NCBI RefSeq assembly: GCF_036345995.1
Contig: NZ_CP107796.1
Span: 4,154,001 to 4,218,000, forward strand
Reading direction: 5' to 3'
Length of the DNA: 64,000 bases
Source of the DNA: Streptomyces sp. NBC_00557
Lineage (GTDB): Bacteria > Actinomycetota > Actinomycetes > Streptomycetales > Streptomycetaceae
This document shows positions 16,875-25,368 of the stretch, one piece after another. Position numbers and translations under genes: made by a program. The notes under the pieces are model-generated. The model saw only the letters and a list, made by a program, of their open reading frames with translations. It ran no database searches and had not been told where the DNA came from. Numbering within the stretch: position 1 is the stretch's first letter; each line of letters begins with the position of its first letter.

Positions 16875-18149
16875 TCAGCCCTCCAGGAGCCGCTGCCCCA
16901 CGTACTCGCCCTTCGCCGCCCCGCCCGGCACGGCGAACAGCCCGCTCGCCTCGTGCCGGATGAACGCGGACAGGGCGTCGCCGCGGTCGAGCTTGCGCTG
17001 CACCGGCACGAAGCCGCGCAGCGGGTCCGCCTGCCAGCAGATGAAGAGCAGGCCGGCGTCGGGGGTGCCGTCGGCGTCGAAGCCGTCGTGGTAGGAGAAG
17101 GGGCGCCGCAGCATGGCCGCGCCGCCGTTCTTGTCGGGCCGGGTGATGCGGGCGTGGGCGTTGAGGGGGACGACGTAGTCGCCCTTGGCGTCGGTCTTCT
17201 CCAGGTCCATCGGGGTCGTCTCGTCACCGCCGGACAGCGGCGCCCCGTTGGACTTCCGGCGGCCGATGACCGCCTCCTGAGCCGGCACCGACAGCTTCTC
17301 CCAGTCGTCCAGAAGCATGCGGATACGGCGTACGACGGCGTAGGAGCCGTTCGCCATCCAGGCGGGCTCGCCCGAGGCGGGGACGAAGATCCGCTGGTCG
17401 AAGTCGGCGTCGGTCGGCTTCGGGTTGCGGGTGCCGTCGAGCTGCCCCATGAGGTTGCGGGCGGTCATGGGGTGCGCGGTGGCGCCCGGGGTGCGGTTGA
17501 AGCCGTTCATCTGCCAGCGGACGCGGGCCGCGGAGCCGGCGTCCTTCTGGATCGCGCGCAGGGCGTGGAAGGCGACCAGGCCGTCGTTGGCGCCGATCTG
17601 CACCCACAGGTCGCCGTCGCTGCGTGCCTTGTCGAGGTGGTCGGAGGAGAAGTCCGGCAGCGGGTCCAGCGCGGCCGGCCGCTGCTTCTCCAGTCCGGTC
17701 CTGCCGAAGAAGGAGTGACCGAAGCCGAAGGTGATCGTCAGCGAGGACGGCCCGGCGTCGCGGGCCACATCCGTGTCGTCGTGCGGCGCCGGCTCGCCCG
17801 CCATCAGGCGCTCGGCCGTGGTCGACCAGCGGCGCAGCAGGGCCGCGGCCTCCTTGCGGCCGGCGCCCGCCACCAGGTCGAAGGCGACCAGATGACCGCA
17901 TGCCTGCAGTCCCTCGGTGATGCCGGGCTGATGTTTCCCGTGAAACATCGCCCGGTCGGACCCCACGGACGTCAGCGGGGTGGCCGGCGCGGGGGCGGCG
18001 GCGTAGCCCACGGCCCCGCCGGCGGCGCCGAGCACGAGCCCGGTGGCGCCCGCGGTGCCGAGCAGCGCGCGGCGGGACAGGCCGCTGGGCGGGGAGGCCT
18101 GAGACACCTCGGTGGACGTGCGGGCCTCGGGGATGGACTGGTCGGGCAT
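16875..18149 (-). CDS. dtpA: Tat-exported dye-decolourising haem peroxidase (DtpA-like)
   Basis: 424 residues. The Tat signal peptide has the SRRALLGT twin-arginine motif near residue 25 and a hydrophobic stretch ending in Ala-rich sequence near 55. DyP hallmarks: the GXXDG motif as GQLDGTRNPKP near 235, YAVVRRIRM with the distal Arg region, and the late HARITRPD segment with the proximal side. It oxidises substrates with H2O2 using haem b outside the membrane. In S. lividans the orthologue DtpA works with GlxA in copper-dependent morphological development, and the neighbours here (CopCD, PCuAC, Sco) match that cluster. The start is 9 nt downstream of the CopCD stop, so the genes are co-transcribed. 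A parS-like site lies inside at 17933. Confidence 0.93.
   Translation of the reverse strand: MPDQSIPEARTSTEVSQASPPSGLSRRALLGTAGATGLVLGAAGGAVGYAAAPAPATPLTSVGSDRAMFHGKHQPGITEGLQACGHLVAFDLVAGAGRKEAAALLRRWSTTAERLMAGEPAPHDDTDVARDAGPSSLTITFGFGHSFFGRTGLEKQRPAALDPLPDFSSDHLDKARSDGDLWVQIGANDGLVAFHALRAIQKDAGSAARVRWQMNGFNRTPGATAHPMTARNLMGQLDGTRNPKPTDADFDQRIFVPASGEPAWMANGSYAVVRRIRMLLDDWEKLSVPAQEAVIGRRKSNGAPLSGGDETTPMDLEKTDAKGDYVVPLNAHARITRPDKNGGAAMLRRPFSYHDGFDADGTPDAGLLFICWQADPLRGFVPVQRKLDRGDALSAFIRHEASGLFAVPGGAAKGEYVGQRLLEG
17933..17946. other. parS-like centromere site
   Basis: GTTTCCCGTGAAAC differs at one position from the Streptomyces/Bacillus parS consensus GTTTCACGTGAAAC bound by ParB. It is extended by matching flanks (ATGTTTC...GAAACAT). 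It lies within the dtpA coding sequence, which is normal for parS sites. S. coelicolor has around twenty parS sites near oriC, consistent with the origin-proximal gene content. The site encodes the MFHGKH residues of DtpA, so it may be partly constrained by coding. Confidence 0.7.
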
Positions 18150-18158
18150 GGTTGTCGT

Positions 18159-20132
18159 TCAGCCGATCTGCGCGTTCTTGGAGACGGTCACCTGGTCGAT
18201 GTCGGAGGTCCGCACGGTCACGGCGATCTTCCAGTCGCCGGCCATGGGGATCTGCACGCCGCTCGCCGACCAGTGGCCGGTCGTGATGTGCTCGGGGGTC
18301 ACGGGAAGCGGGCCGATCTTCTTCGTCTCCAGGGTGAAGGCGACCTTCACCTCGGGGATGTCGAAGGGCCGGCCGCCCGGTCGCTGGACGTACACGTGCA
18401 TCTCGTTGCCGCCCACGCGCGCGGGGTCGAGGTCGACGCTGACGATGCCCTTGCCGTGGGCGCCGCCGGTGTCGAAGGGCATGTCGAGAGTCAGCGCGCC
18501 GTTCGAGGGCGCCGTGGCCGACCCGGCGGAGGACGAGGAGGCGGCCTTGGCCTCCAGTTCGGTGCGGCCGGGCTCGGTCTGGGTGAGCCAGGTGGTGACG
18601 GCGAGCAGCACGACCGCGACGCCCGCCTCGGCGAGCACCGAGCGGCGCAGGCCGAAGCGGTTCCGGTCTCCGTCGCGCAGCCGCTTCTGCCGGGCGGCGG
18701 CCATCGCGGCCCGCTGCCGGGCCAGCTGCGCGGCACGCCGGGAGTCGCCGCAACCGGTGTCCTCGTCGGCGGCCTTGGCGGCACCCGCCTTGGTCGCACC
18801 CGCCTGGGCCGTGCCTGCCTTGGCCGCGCCCGCTTTGGCCGTGCCTGTCTTGGCCGCGCTGACGCGCTCCTTCTCGGGCTCCGCCGCGGCCGTACCGGTG
18901 CCGTCGGTGAGCCGGGCCGTCCAGCGGCGGGAGACGGACGCGATGCCGACCAGCAGCGCCACGAGCCCGATCTTCACCAGCAGCAGCTGCCCGTACCGGG
19001 TGTCGGTGAACGCCGACCAGGAGCCCAGCTGGCGCCAGGACTGGTAGGTGCCGGTCGCGACGAGCGCGACGACGGAGCCGAACGCGACCCGCGAGAAGCG
19101 GCGCACCGCGCCGGCCTCCACCGGTGTCTCGGCGGGCGCCCGGTACAGGGCGACCAGCAGGGCGGTGAGCCCGCCCAGCCAGGCGGCGACGGCCAGCAGA
19201 TGGACGACGTCGACGGGCATGGCGATGCCCGGCTGGAGCCCGACCGAGGCGTGCTCGGCCATGGCCCAGCTGGTGGCGAGCCCGGCCGCGACGACCACAC
19301 CGCCGATGGCGAGCCCGAAGGTCAGGTCCCGCTTCTCCTGGCCCTCCTCCCGCTTGGTATAGGTGCCGAAGAGGACGGCGACGAACAGCGCGGCGGCGGC
19401 GAGCAGCAGCAGCCGGGAGACCAGGGCCGCGCCGGTTTTGGTCTGCAGCACCTGGCCGAGCAGGCCGAGGTCGAAGACGTCGGCGGCCTTCCCGGAGGTG
19501 GTGTACGAGCCGCGCAGGAGCAGCAGCCACAGGGTGGCCGCGGTGAGCGTGAGCCAGCCCCCGACGACCAGCCGCTGCAGCGGCCGTACGCCCGCGCCGC
19601 GCTGCCAGCAGGCGAGCACGAAGGCCGCGCCGCCGACGAGCACGATGAAGCCCGCGTACGACGCGTACCGCCCGAAGGCGTAGAGCCCGCCGACGGCTCC
19701 GCCGCCCGCGACCGGTCCGCTGGCGGAGACCACGGTCTGCGAGGGCGCCCCGATGGAGAAGGTGTAGGCGCCGGAGACGGGGTGACTGTCGGCCGAGACG
19801 ACCTGGTAGGTGACCGTGTAGGTGCCCTTGCCCAGGCCGCCCTTGAGCTTCACGGCGTACGTCGTGCCGCTGAGGTTGGCCGGGCCGCCGGTCTGGACCG
19901 GCTTGCCCCGGGGGTCGAGGACGCGCAGGGACTCGTCGTTCATCGCCACCTTCTCGGAGAAGGTGAGCGACACCTGGCTGGGCGCCTGCTTGACCACCAC
20001 CCCCTGCGCCGGGTCGCTGCCGGTCAGCGCCGCGTGTGCCGAAGCCGGTCCGGCGCTCGCGAGCAGCGCGCCGGTGACGGCGAGAAGCAGCAGCACCCAG
20101 GTGCGCAGGCGCAGGGTGGCGGTCCGCGTCAC
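18159..20132 (-). CDS. CopC-CopD fusion copper transport protein with C-terminal YtkA-like domain
   Basis: 657 residues. A signal peptide ends ASAHAALTGSDP, so a mature N-terminal His is available to ligate copper, as in CopC. CopC-like beta domain to about residue 130; CopD membrane domain with about eight helices to 410. A cytosolic Ala/Lys/Thr/Gly linker (about 420-455) is made of near-repeats of AKAG units. Then comes a further membrane helix near 510 and an extracytoplasmic beta domain (525-657) like YtkA/FixH. It probably moves copper across or along the membrane for periplasmic cuproproteins. It is 13 nt downstream of the PCuAC gene. Start GTG at 20132 with GGGAGGG upstream. Confidence 0.9.
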   Translation of the reverse strand: MTRTATLRLRTWVLLLLAVTGALLASAGPASAHAALTGSDPAQGVVVKQAPSQVSLTFSEKVAMNDESLRVLDPRGKPVQTGGPANLSGTTYAVKLKGGLGKGTYTVTYQVVSADSHPVSGAYTFSIGAPSQTVVSASGPVAGGGAVGGLYAFGRYASYAGFIVLVGGAAFVLACWQRGAGVRPLQRLVVGGWLTLTAATLWLLLLRGSYTTSGKAADVFDLGLLGQVLQTKTGAALVSRLLLLAAAALFVAVLFGTYTKREEGQEKRDLTFGLAIGGVVVAAGLATSWAMAEHASVGLQPGIAMPVDVVHLLAVAAWLGGLTALLVALYRAPAETPVEAGAVRRFSRVAFGSVVALVATGTYQSWRQLGSWSAFTDTRYGQLLLVKIGLVALLVGIASVSRRWTARLTDGTGTAAAEPEKERVSAAKTGTAKAGAAKAGTAQAGATKAGAAKAADEDTGCGDSRRAAQLARQRAAMAAARQKRLRDGDRNRFGLRRSVLAEAGVAVVLLAVTTWLTQTEPGRTELEAKAASSSSAGSATAPSNGALTLDMPFDTGGAHGKGIVSVDLDPARVGGNEMHVYVQRPGGRPFDIPEVKVAFTLETKKIGPLPVTPEHITTGHWSASGVQIPMAGDWKIAVTVRTSDIDQVTVSKNAQIG

Positions 20133-20145
20133 AGTGGTCCCTCCC

Positions 20146-20640
20146 TCAGTGGCCGGTCGTCGGGTTGTACGTGGCGGACTTCACCGGCATCTCGACGGTG
20201 AGGGGCCCGGACTTGGCGAAGGTGAGCTTCACGGTGACCGTCTGGCCCTGCCTCGGCCGGCGCTTCAGCTTCTCGAACATCAGGTGGTTGCCCCCGCTTT
20301 TGAACACGAGTTGACCGTGCGCGGGTATGGCGAAGGAGCTCTGCTCCCGCATGGCGCCGCCCGTCGTGCTGTGCATGGTGACCTGGCCGGCGTCGGTGCT
20401 GGTCACTCCGGTCAGCTCGTCCGCGGCGCCGCCCTTGTTGGTGATCGTCAGAAAGCCGGCGGCCATGTCGGCGGCGACGGGTTGCGGCATGTACGGACCG
20501 CTCACCGACAGGTCGGCCTTCGCGCCGGCGCCGGACCCCGAGCCGGAGCAGCCCGCGAGGGCCAGCGCGCCGGCGAGTGCCGCGGCAGCGGTCAGGGCGG
20601 CGGGGCGGTGCCGGGCAGGCCGCCGGTCGGGTCGCCTCAC
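20146..20640 (-). CDS. ecuC: PCu(A)C extracytoplasmic copper chaperone (ECuC-like lipoprotein)
   Basis: 164 residues. The lipobox LALAGC near residue 30 makes it a membrane-anchored lipoprotein. The DUF461/PCuAC fold is recognisable from GPYMPQPVAADMAAGFLTITNKG, from VTMHSTTGGAMRE (H and M ligands) and from GGNHLMFEKLK; together these form the Cu(I) site H(M)x10Mx21HxM. In S. lividans the orthologue ECuC binds Cu(I) and works with Sco. The GTG start overlaps the sco stop (GTGA). The function of delivering copper to cuproenzymes such as cytochrome oxidase or GlxA is inferred from family. Confidence 0.92.
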   Translation of the reverse strand: MRRPDRRPARHRPAALTAAAALAGALALAGCSGSGSGAGAKADLSVSGPYMPQPVAADMAAGFLTITNKGGAADELTGVTSTDAGQVTMHSTTGGAMREQSSFAIPAHGQLVFKSGGNHLMFEKLKRRPRQGQTVTVKLTFAKSGPLTVEMPVKSATYNPTTGH

Positions 20641-21290
20641 GGCTTCGCCCCCTTGACCAGCTTGGGCAGGTCCTTGGTGTAGTCGTCGACCGTGGCGTCC
20701 TCGCCGTAGAGGACGTAGCCGCCGTTCGTCTTCGGGGAGAAGGCGATGACCTGGGTGCCGTGGACGGAGACGAGTTTGCCGTTCTTGTCCTTGGTCGTCG
20801 GCTCCACGGAGATGCCGACGGACCGGGCGCCGGCCTGGATGGTGGCGAAGTCGCCGGTCAGGCCGATGAACTGCGGGTCGATGCCCTTGAGCCACTTGCC
20901 CAGCTCGGCGGGGGTGTCGCGGCCGGGGTCGGTGGTGACGAACACGACCCTGAGGTCGTTCTGCTCGGCCTTGGGCAGCGACTTCTTCGCCACGGCGATG
21001 TTGCTCATCGTCGTCGGGCAGATGTCGGGGCAGTGGGTGTAGCCGAAGTACAGCAGGGTCGGGTGGCCCTGGGTCTCCCTGCGGAGGTCGTACTTCTTGC
21101 CGTGCGTGTCGGTGAGGACGAGGTCCGGCTTGGCGAAGGGCTGGTCGAGGACGGTGGCGGCCTTGCCCGAGTCGGACTCCACCGAGACCGCGGAGACCGG
21201 CGACTTGCCGTCGTCCCCGCTGCCGCAGGCGGAGAGGGTCAGGGTGGCGGCGGCGAGCAGCGCGGCCGCGGCGAACGTCTTCTTGTGCAT
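20637..21290 (-). CDS. sco: Sco1/SenC copper metallochaperone lipoprotein
   Basis: 217 residues. Lipobox LTLSAC near residue 20. The thioredoxin-like fold carries the copper-binding HCPDICPTT (CxxxC) motif near residue 85 and the distal His in VSVHGTQVIAFSP. Sco proteins deliver copper to the CuA site of cytochrome c oxidase; in S. lividans, Sco loss blocks aerial development. Coupled to ecuC downstream. The ATG at 21290 gives the MHKKTFAAAALLAAATL signal sequence. Confidence 0.95.
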   Translation of the reverse strand: MHKKTFAAAALLAAATLTLSACGSGDDGKSPVSAVSVESDSGKAATVLDQPFAKPDLVLTDTHGKKYDLRRETQGHPTLLYFGYTHCPDICPTTMSNIAVAKKSLPKAEQNDLRVVFVTTDPGRDTPAELGKWLKGIDPQFIGLTGDFATIQAGARSVGISVEPTTKDKNGKLVSVHGTQVIAFSPKTNGGYVLYGEDATVDDYTKDLPKLVKGAKP

Positions 21291-21397
21291 AGAAAAATGT
21301 CCCAGATGTGAGTACTCCGGCGCGCACCGGGGGTCGTACGACGGCCAGGACAGCGTCGCACGCGCCGTACGGCCCCCGGGCGCGGTCGGGAAACGGC

Positions 21398-22159
21398 TCA
21401 GACGGTCCGGCGGCGGCCGGCGAGGACGCCGTAGGCGACGCCCGCGGCCCCGACGACGATGCCGGCCACGGCGAGCACGCGCGCGGTGGTGTCGGTGTCG
21501 TGGGAGCCGGTGGCGGCGGACGCGTTCCCGGTCCTGTCGGCGGTGTCCTGGGCGGCCGCCGTGCCGTGGTGGTCGCCGGCCGCGGCGGACAGCTGCAGCA
21601 CCGGCGCCGGGTTCTCCGGCTCGTCCTGGCCGGCCTGCGGCGCCTCGATCCAGCGCACGACCTCCTTGTTGGAGTACGTCTGGATCGCCTTGAAGACGAG
21701 CTGGTCGGTGTTCTCGGGCAGCGCGCCGAGGGAGAGCGGGAACTTCTGGAAGTAGCCGGGCCGGATGCCCTTGCCGTCGGAGGCGGTCCAGGTGACCTTG
21801 GTGACGGTCTGGTCGATCTTCTCGCCGTGCAGGGTCAGGGGCTTGTCCAGCCTGGCCTTGACGACCTTCACGTCCCAGCCGGCGACGGGCTCGGGCATGA
21901 CCGAGGCGAGCGGGTGGTCGGCCGGGAAGTTCACCTCGACCTTGGTGGTCGAGGCGGTGTCGCGCTCGTTGGGCACCTTGAAGTCGACGACGGCGTAGCC
22001 GCCCTTGGCCGCGGCGCCCTCCGGCTGCACGGTGACGTGCGCGAAGGCGGGGACGGACAGCGCCAGTACGGCCGTGCCCGTGACGGCGCCGGCGGCTGTA
22101 ACACGGGCGAGGGCGCGCCGGGAGACGGCGCGGCGAGGGGCGATACGGGAAACCTGCAT
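21398..22159 (-). CDS. YcnI/DUF1775 secreted copper-binding protein
   Basis: 253 residues. The signal peptide carries twin arginines (VSRRALARVTAAGAVTG) and ends SVPAFAHVTV, leaving a mature N-terminal His, the histidine-brace residue that binds Cu(II) in YcnI. The beta-sandwich has the conserved Trp segments GWDVKVVKARLDKPL and KVTWTASDGKGIRPG. A C-terminal helix (AVAGIVVGAAGVAYGVLAG) followed by Arg residues anchors it to the membrane. It is about 107 nt upstream of sco on the same strand, in keeping with a role in extracytoplasmic copper handling. Confidence 0.92.
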   Translation of the reverse strand: MQVSRIAPRRAVSRRALARVTAAGAVTGTAVLALSVPAFAHVTVQPEGAAAKGGYAVVDFKVPNERDTASTTKVEVNFPADHPLASVMPEPVAGWDVKVVKARLDKPLTLHGEKIDQTVTKVTWTASDGKGIRPGYFQKFPLSLGALPENTDQLVFKAIQTYSNKEVVRWIEAPQAGQDEPENPAPVLQLSAAAGDHHGTAAAQDTADRTGNASAATGSHDTDTTARVLAVAGIVVGAAGVAYGVLAGRRRTV

Positions 22160-22352
22160 GGCAGGAGCACTCCACTCTGAGAGTTCCGCGAGTTCTGCGT
22201 TCTGCGAGTTCGCGGGTTCCGGTGACGAGGGGTACGCGGGCGTGGCCGTGCCGTTGCGGCGGGTGCACGCACGCGCGCGTGCCGCGCGACGGCGGCAGCC
22301 CTCTCCCGCCGGCTCGGTGTGCCGGCTCGGTGGAGTGGTGGCGCGCGTCGCG

Positions 22353-23222
22353 TCAGGCGGCGAAACGGAAGCGGCCGGCGGGCGGGCCGCGCCGGATCAC
22401 CGTGTGCTGGAGTGCGGTGGTGTGCGGGCCGGGCACCGCGTCCCGGGCGGTACGACGGCCGCGCGGGAGGGGTGCGGAGGCGGGCAGCAGGCCGGCGCAC
22501 AGGGCGCACACCAGGGCGAGCGCCGCGCGCAGGGACCGTACGAGCGCCCCCTCCGCGACTCCGTGCGCCGACAGCTCGATCAGCCGCAGCAGCGCCAGAT
22601 CGCCACGGCGCAGGAGCCAGCCCGCGGCGACGGCCGCGAGCACGTGGCCGAGCAGCATCGGCAGCGAGGGCAGCAGCGCGGTGGCGGAGCCGGTGGCGTC
22701 GGAGGCGTGGTGCATGCCGCCCATGGCGGCCGCGGGCCGGCCCGAGCGGTCGATGAGGCGGGCGGCGAGCAGCAGGTGGAAGGCGCGCCCGGGGGTGAGG
22801 GCCGAAGGGTGTGCCCCGCACAGGAGCCGCGCTGCCTGCTCGACCAGCGCGGTGTCGCTCAGCGCGGAGCCGCGGGCGCCCGCCGCCCCCGTCGCCGTAC
22901 CGCTCGTCAGGCCACTCGCCAGGCCGCCGGATGCCATGGCCGTACCGTGCTGGCCCAGCCCGAACAGCGTGTGCAGCGCGGTCTGGCCGAGCGCGAGGAG
23001 CGCGGTGATGCCCGGCAGCGAGCGGGTCCGCCCGGCGAGCGGCACCACGAGCACCAGACAGCCGAGGAAGCCCGCGCCCAGCGTCCACAGCGGCACGCTC
23101 GCGCAGGAGGCGAGGGTGTGCCCGCACGCGGCCAGCACGACGCAGACCGCGGCGAACACCGCGGCCCGCAGGATCCGGAGCCCGGTGCCGGGAGGCGCCG
23201 TGCGCGCGTGGGGGGCAGTCAT
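22353..23222 (-). CDS. Polytopic membrane protein with Met/His-rich loop
   Basis: 289 residues, about five to six membrane helices, first gene of the leftward copper cluster. I do not recognise a named family. A loop around residue 165 reads MGGMHHASDATG; Met/His clustering of this kind is common in copper-handling membrane proteins, and together with its position upstream of ycnI and sco suggests a copper role (inference). The ATG at 23222 was chosen over one 90 nt upstream because the sequence before it is divergent and Arg-rich. 193 nt separate it from ycnI. Confidence 0.72.
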   Translation of the reverse strand: MTAPHARTAPPGTGLRILRAAVFAAVCVVLAACGHTLASCASVPLWTLGAGFLGCLVLVVPLAGRTRSLPGITALLALGQTALHTLFGLGQHGTAMASGGLASGLTSGTATGAAGARGSALSDTALVEQAARLLCGAHPSALTPGRAFHLLLAARLIDRSGRPAAAMGGMHHASDATGSATALLPSLPMLLGHVLAAVAAGWLLRRGDLALLRLIELSAHGVAEGALVRSLRAALALVCALCAGLLPASAPLPRGRRTARDAVPGPHTTALQHTVIRRGPPAGRFRFAA

Positions 23223-23434
23223 GGCGGCCTCATCATCGCACTGCGCCGACCGGCGTCGTACGGCAGGGCGTGGTGACGCGGCGTCCGCGGGGCCGGCGGA
23301 ACGTCCCCTCATACACCCATTCCTCCCCTCGGCGCATCGGCCGTATGGGCGGAGTCACGCCGACGGTGCGCTTACGTCCGCCTACGGGCGGCAATACGTA
23401 TCGGTATGTCGAGCCGCGGCCAGGAGGCTGGAGC

Positions 23435-23884
23435 ATGAGCATCTGGTGGTCACTCCATCTGCGCCGCGAGGCCGCGAGCGTGCCGCTCGCCCGGCGGCTG
23501 CTGATCGGCACCATGGAGACGGCGGGGGTCGACCCCGAGATCTCCTACGACCTGTCCGTCGCCCTCACCGAGGCCTGCGCGAACGCCGTCGAGCACGGCG
23601 GCGGGGACACGGCGCACGACGGTTCCTCGGAGGCGTACCGGGTGACGGCGTACCTCGACGGAGAGAAGTGCCGGATCGAAGTGACCGATTCCGGGCCGGG
23701 GTTCCCGCGCACCCAGGAGATCCGGCCCGCCCGTCCCGACGCCGAGCACGGCCGCGGGCTCTGTCTCATCCGGGAACTCGCCGATCACGTGCACATCGGC
23801 GCCAAGTCCGGCCGCGGCACCGTGGTCAGCTTCGACAAGATCCTCAAGTGGACCAAGGACCCTTCACTGCTGACGGCCTCCTGA
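23435..23884 (+). CDS. RsbW/SpoIIAB-like ATP-binding regulatory protein
   Basis: 149 residues, a single HATPase_c_2 domain (GHKL fold). N-box segment ALTEACANAVEHGGGD near residue 45, G1 box VTDSGPGFP near 85 and G2 region EHGRGLCLIRELADH. In the family such proteins are anti-sigma factors or anti-sigma-like switches. No sigma factor or antagonist is adjacent, so it is one of the many orphan copies in Streptomyces. AGGAGG at 23422 precedes the ATG at 23435 at ideal spacing, which decides this start over upstream ATGs. Confidence 0.88.
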   Translation: MSIWWSLHLRREAASVPLARRLLIGTMETAGVDPEISYDLSVALTEACANAVEHGGGDTAHDGSSEAYRVTAYLDGEKCRIEVTDSGPGFPRTQEIRPARPDAEHGRGLCLIRELADHVHIGAKSGRGTVVSFDKILKWTKDPSLLTAS

Positions 23885-23894
23885 GGCGGCTTCG

Positions 23895-25259
23895 TCAGCC
23901 CAGCACCTTCGCCAGCACCTCCAGCGCCTCCGGGTACACCCGCTCCCGCGGAGTGCCGTAGCCGACGACCAGGCCCTGCGGACGGCCCTCGGCGGGGCCG
24001 TGCCAGTGGGTGCCCAGGGCGCCGACGGCGAGCCCCTCCGCCTCCGCCCGCGCCAGCACCTCCGCCTCGTCGGGCACGTCGATCAGCGCGTGCAGCCCCG
24101 CCGCGATCCCGCGCACGCTCCGGCCCGCGCCCAGCCGGTCCAGCAACTGGTCCCGGCGTCGCCGGTAGCGCAGCCGGCACGCGCGCACGTGCCGGTCGTA
24201 GGCGTGGCTGTCGATCAGTTCGGCGAGCGCCAGCTGGCCGATGGTCTCGGTGTGGTGGTCGCTGTGCAGCTTGGCGTCGGCGACCGCGTCGACCAGGTGC
24301 GCCGGCAGCACCATCCAGCCGAGGCGGAGGGCGGGTCCGAGGGTCTTGGAGGCGGTGCCCAGATAGACCACCTGGCCCGGCGCCATGCCCTGGAGCGCGC
24401 CGACCGGCTGGCGGTCGTAGCGGAACTCCCCGTCGTAGTCGTCCTCGACGATCAGCCCGCCACGCGCGCGTGCCCAGTCGCCGAGCGCACGCCGCCGCTC
24501 CGGGTGCAGGGTCACCCCGGTCGGGTACTGGTGCGCCGGGGTGACCACCACGGCCGCGGCCTCGCCCAGCTCCTCGGGGCGCACCCCGCGCGCGTCGACC
24601 GGCACCGGCAGGACCGTTCCGCCGTTGCGCCGTACGACCTCCCGGTGGAACGGCAGCCCGGGGTCCTCCATGGCGACGGCGGCGCCGTCCAGCACGCGCG
24701 TGAGCAGCGCGAGGCCCTGGACGTACCCGGAGGTGACGACGATCCGCTCGGGGGGCGCCAGGACCCCGCGGGCGCGGCCCAGGTAGCCCGACAGGGCCGT
24801 GCGCAGTTCGATGCGGCCGCGCGGGTCGCCGTAGTCGTACGCCAGTGAGGGCGCCGTCGCGATGGCCCGGCGCAGCGCGCGCAGCCAGGCCGCCGCCGGG
24901 AACGCGCCGACGTCCGGGCTGCCCGGGCGCAGATCGAAACGCGGGGCACGCGTGCGGGCGTGGACCTGCGGGGTGCCGGCGTCCGGGGAGGGCGGCAGCG
25001 GGGCGACCCGGGTACCCGATCCCTGACGGGCCGTCAGATAGCCTTCGGCCACCAGCTGGTCGTACGCCGCCTTCGTCGTGCCCCGGGAGACGCCGAGGTC
25101 GGCGGCGAGCCGCCGGGTGGCGGGCAGCCGGGTCCCGGGCGCGAGCCGCCCCTCCCGGATGGCGTCCCTGAGGGCCCGCTCCAGCCCGCTGCGGCGGCCG
25201 TCCGCCGCGTCGGGTTCGAGGTGCAGGTCCACGCCCACACCGGTCCAGAAGTCGTCCAC
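23895..25259 (-). CDS. MocR-type regulator: GntR DNA-binding domain fused to aminotransferase domain
   Basis: 454 residues. N-terminal winged helix (about 15-85) with TRLPATRRLAADLGVSRGTTKAAYDQL, the GntR recognition helix. Residues 110-454 form a fold-type I aminotransferase-like domain with the PLP lysine in GTASKTLGPALRLGW and the N/D/Y pocket (PAHQYPTG, VEDDYDGEF). MocR proteins sense PLP or amino-acid-PLP adducts and often control vitamin B6 or amino-acid genes. Here no such target is adjacent; autoregulation is likely. Start GTG at 25259, with GGGGAGGG upstream. Convergent with the RsbW-like gene. Confidence 0.92.
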   Translation of the reverse strand: MDDFWTGVGVDLHLEPDAADGRRSGLERALRDAIREGRLAPGTRLPATRRLAADLGVSRGTTKAAYDQLVAEGYLTARQGSGTRVAPLPPSPDAGTPQVHARTRAPRFDLRPGSPDVGAFPAAAWLRALRRAIATAPSLAYDYGDPRGRIELRTALSGYLGRARGVLAPPERIVVTSGYVQGLALLTRVLDGAAVAMEDPGLPFHREVVRRNGGTVLPVPVDARGVRPEELGEAAAVVVTPAHQYPTGVTLHPERRRALGDWARARGGLIVEDDYDGEFRYDRQPVGALQGMAPGQVVYLGTASKTLGPALRLGWMVLPAHLVDAVADAKLHSDHHTETIGQLALAELIDSHAYDRHVRACRLRYRRRRDQLLDRLGAGRSVRGIAAGLHALIDVPDEAEVLARAEAEGLAVGALGTHWHGPAEGRPQGLVVGYGTPRERVYPEALEVLAKVLG

Positions 25260-25324
25260 GAACACCCTCCCCCTAGGTACGTGAATCCCTCGGTGCGTGC
25301 ATTCCTCACGCTGTCGCACACGCC

Positions 25325-25358
25325 GATGGCCGGGCACGGTCCCGGGTGCCCGGCCATC
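25325..25358 (-). terminator. Intrinsic-type hairpin after the aminopeptidase gene
   Basis: A perfect 13-bp stem (GATGGCCGGGCAC with GTGCCCGGCCATC) and an 8-nt loop lies just past the stop of the Xaa-Pro aminopeptidase gene and upstream of the mocR gene. There is no U-tract, as is common in high-GC genomes. Confidence 0.7.
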
Positions 25359-25368
25359 AGTGTCCGAC

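Noticed and set aside
16866..20201. An 1111-residue plus-strand frame across dtpA and CopCD
   Set aside because: Antisense shadow with no domain content; the minus-strand genes have clear families.
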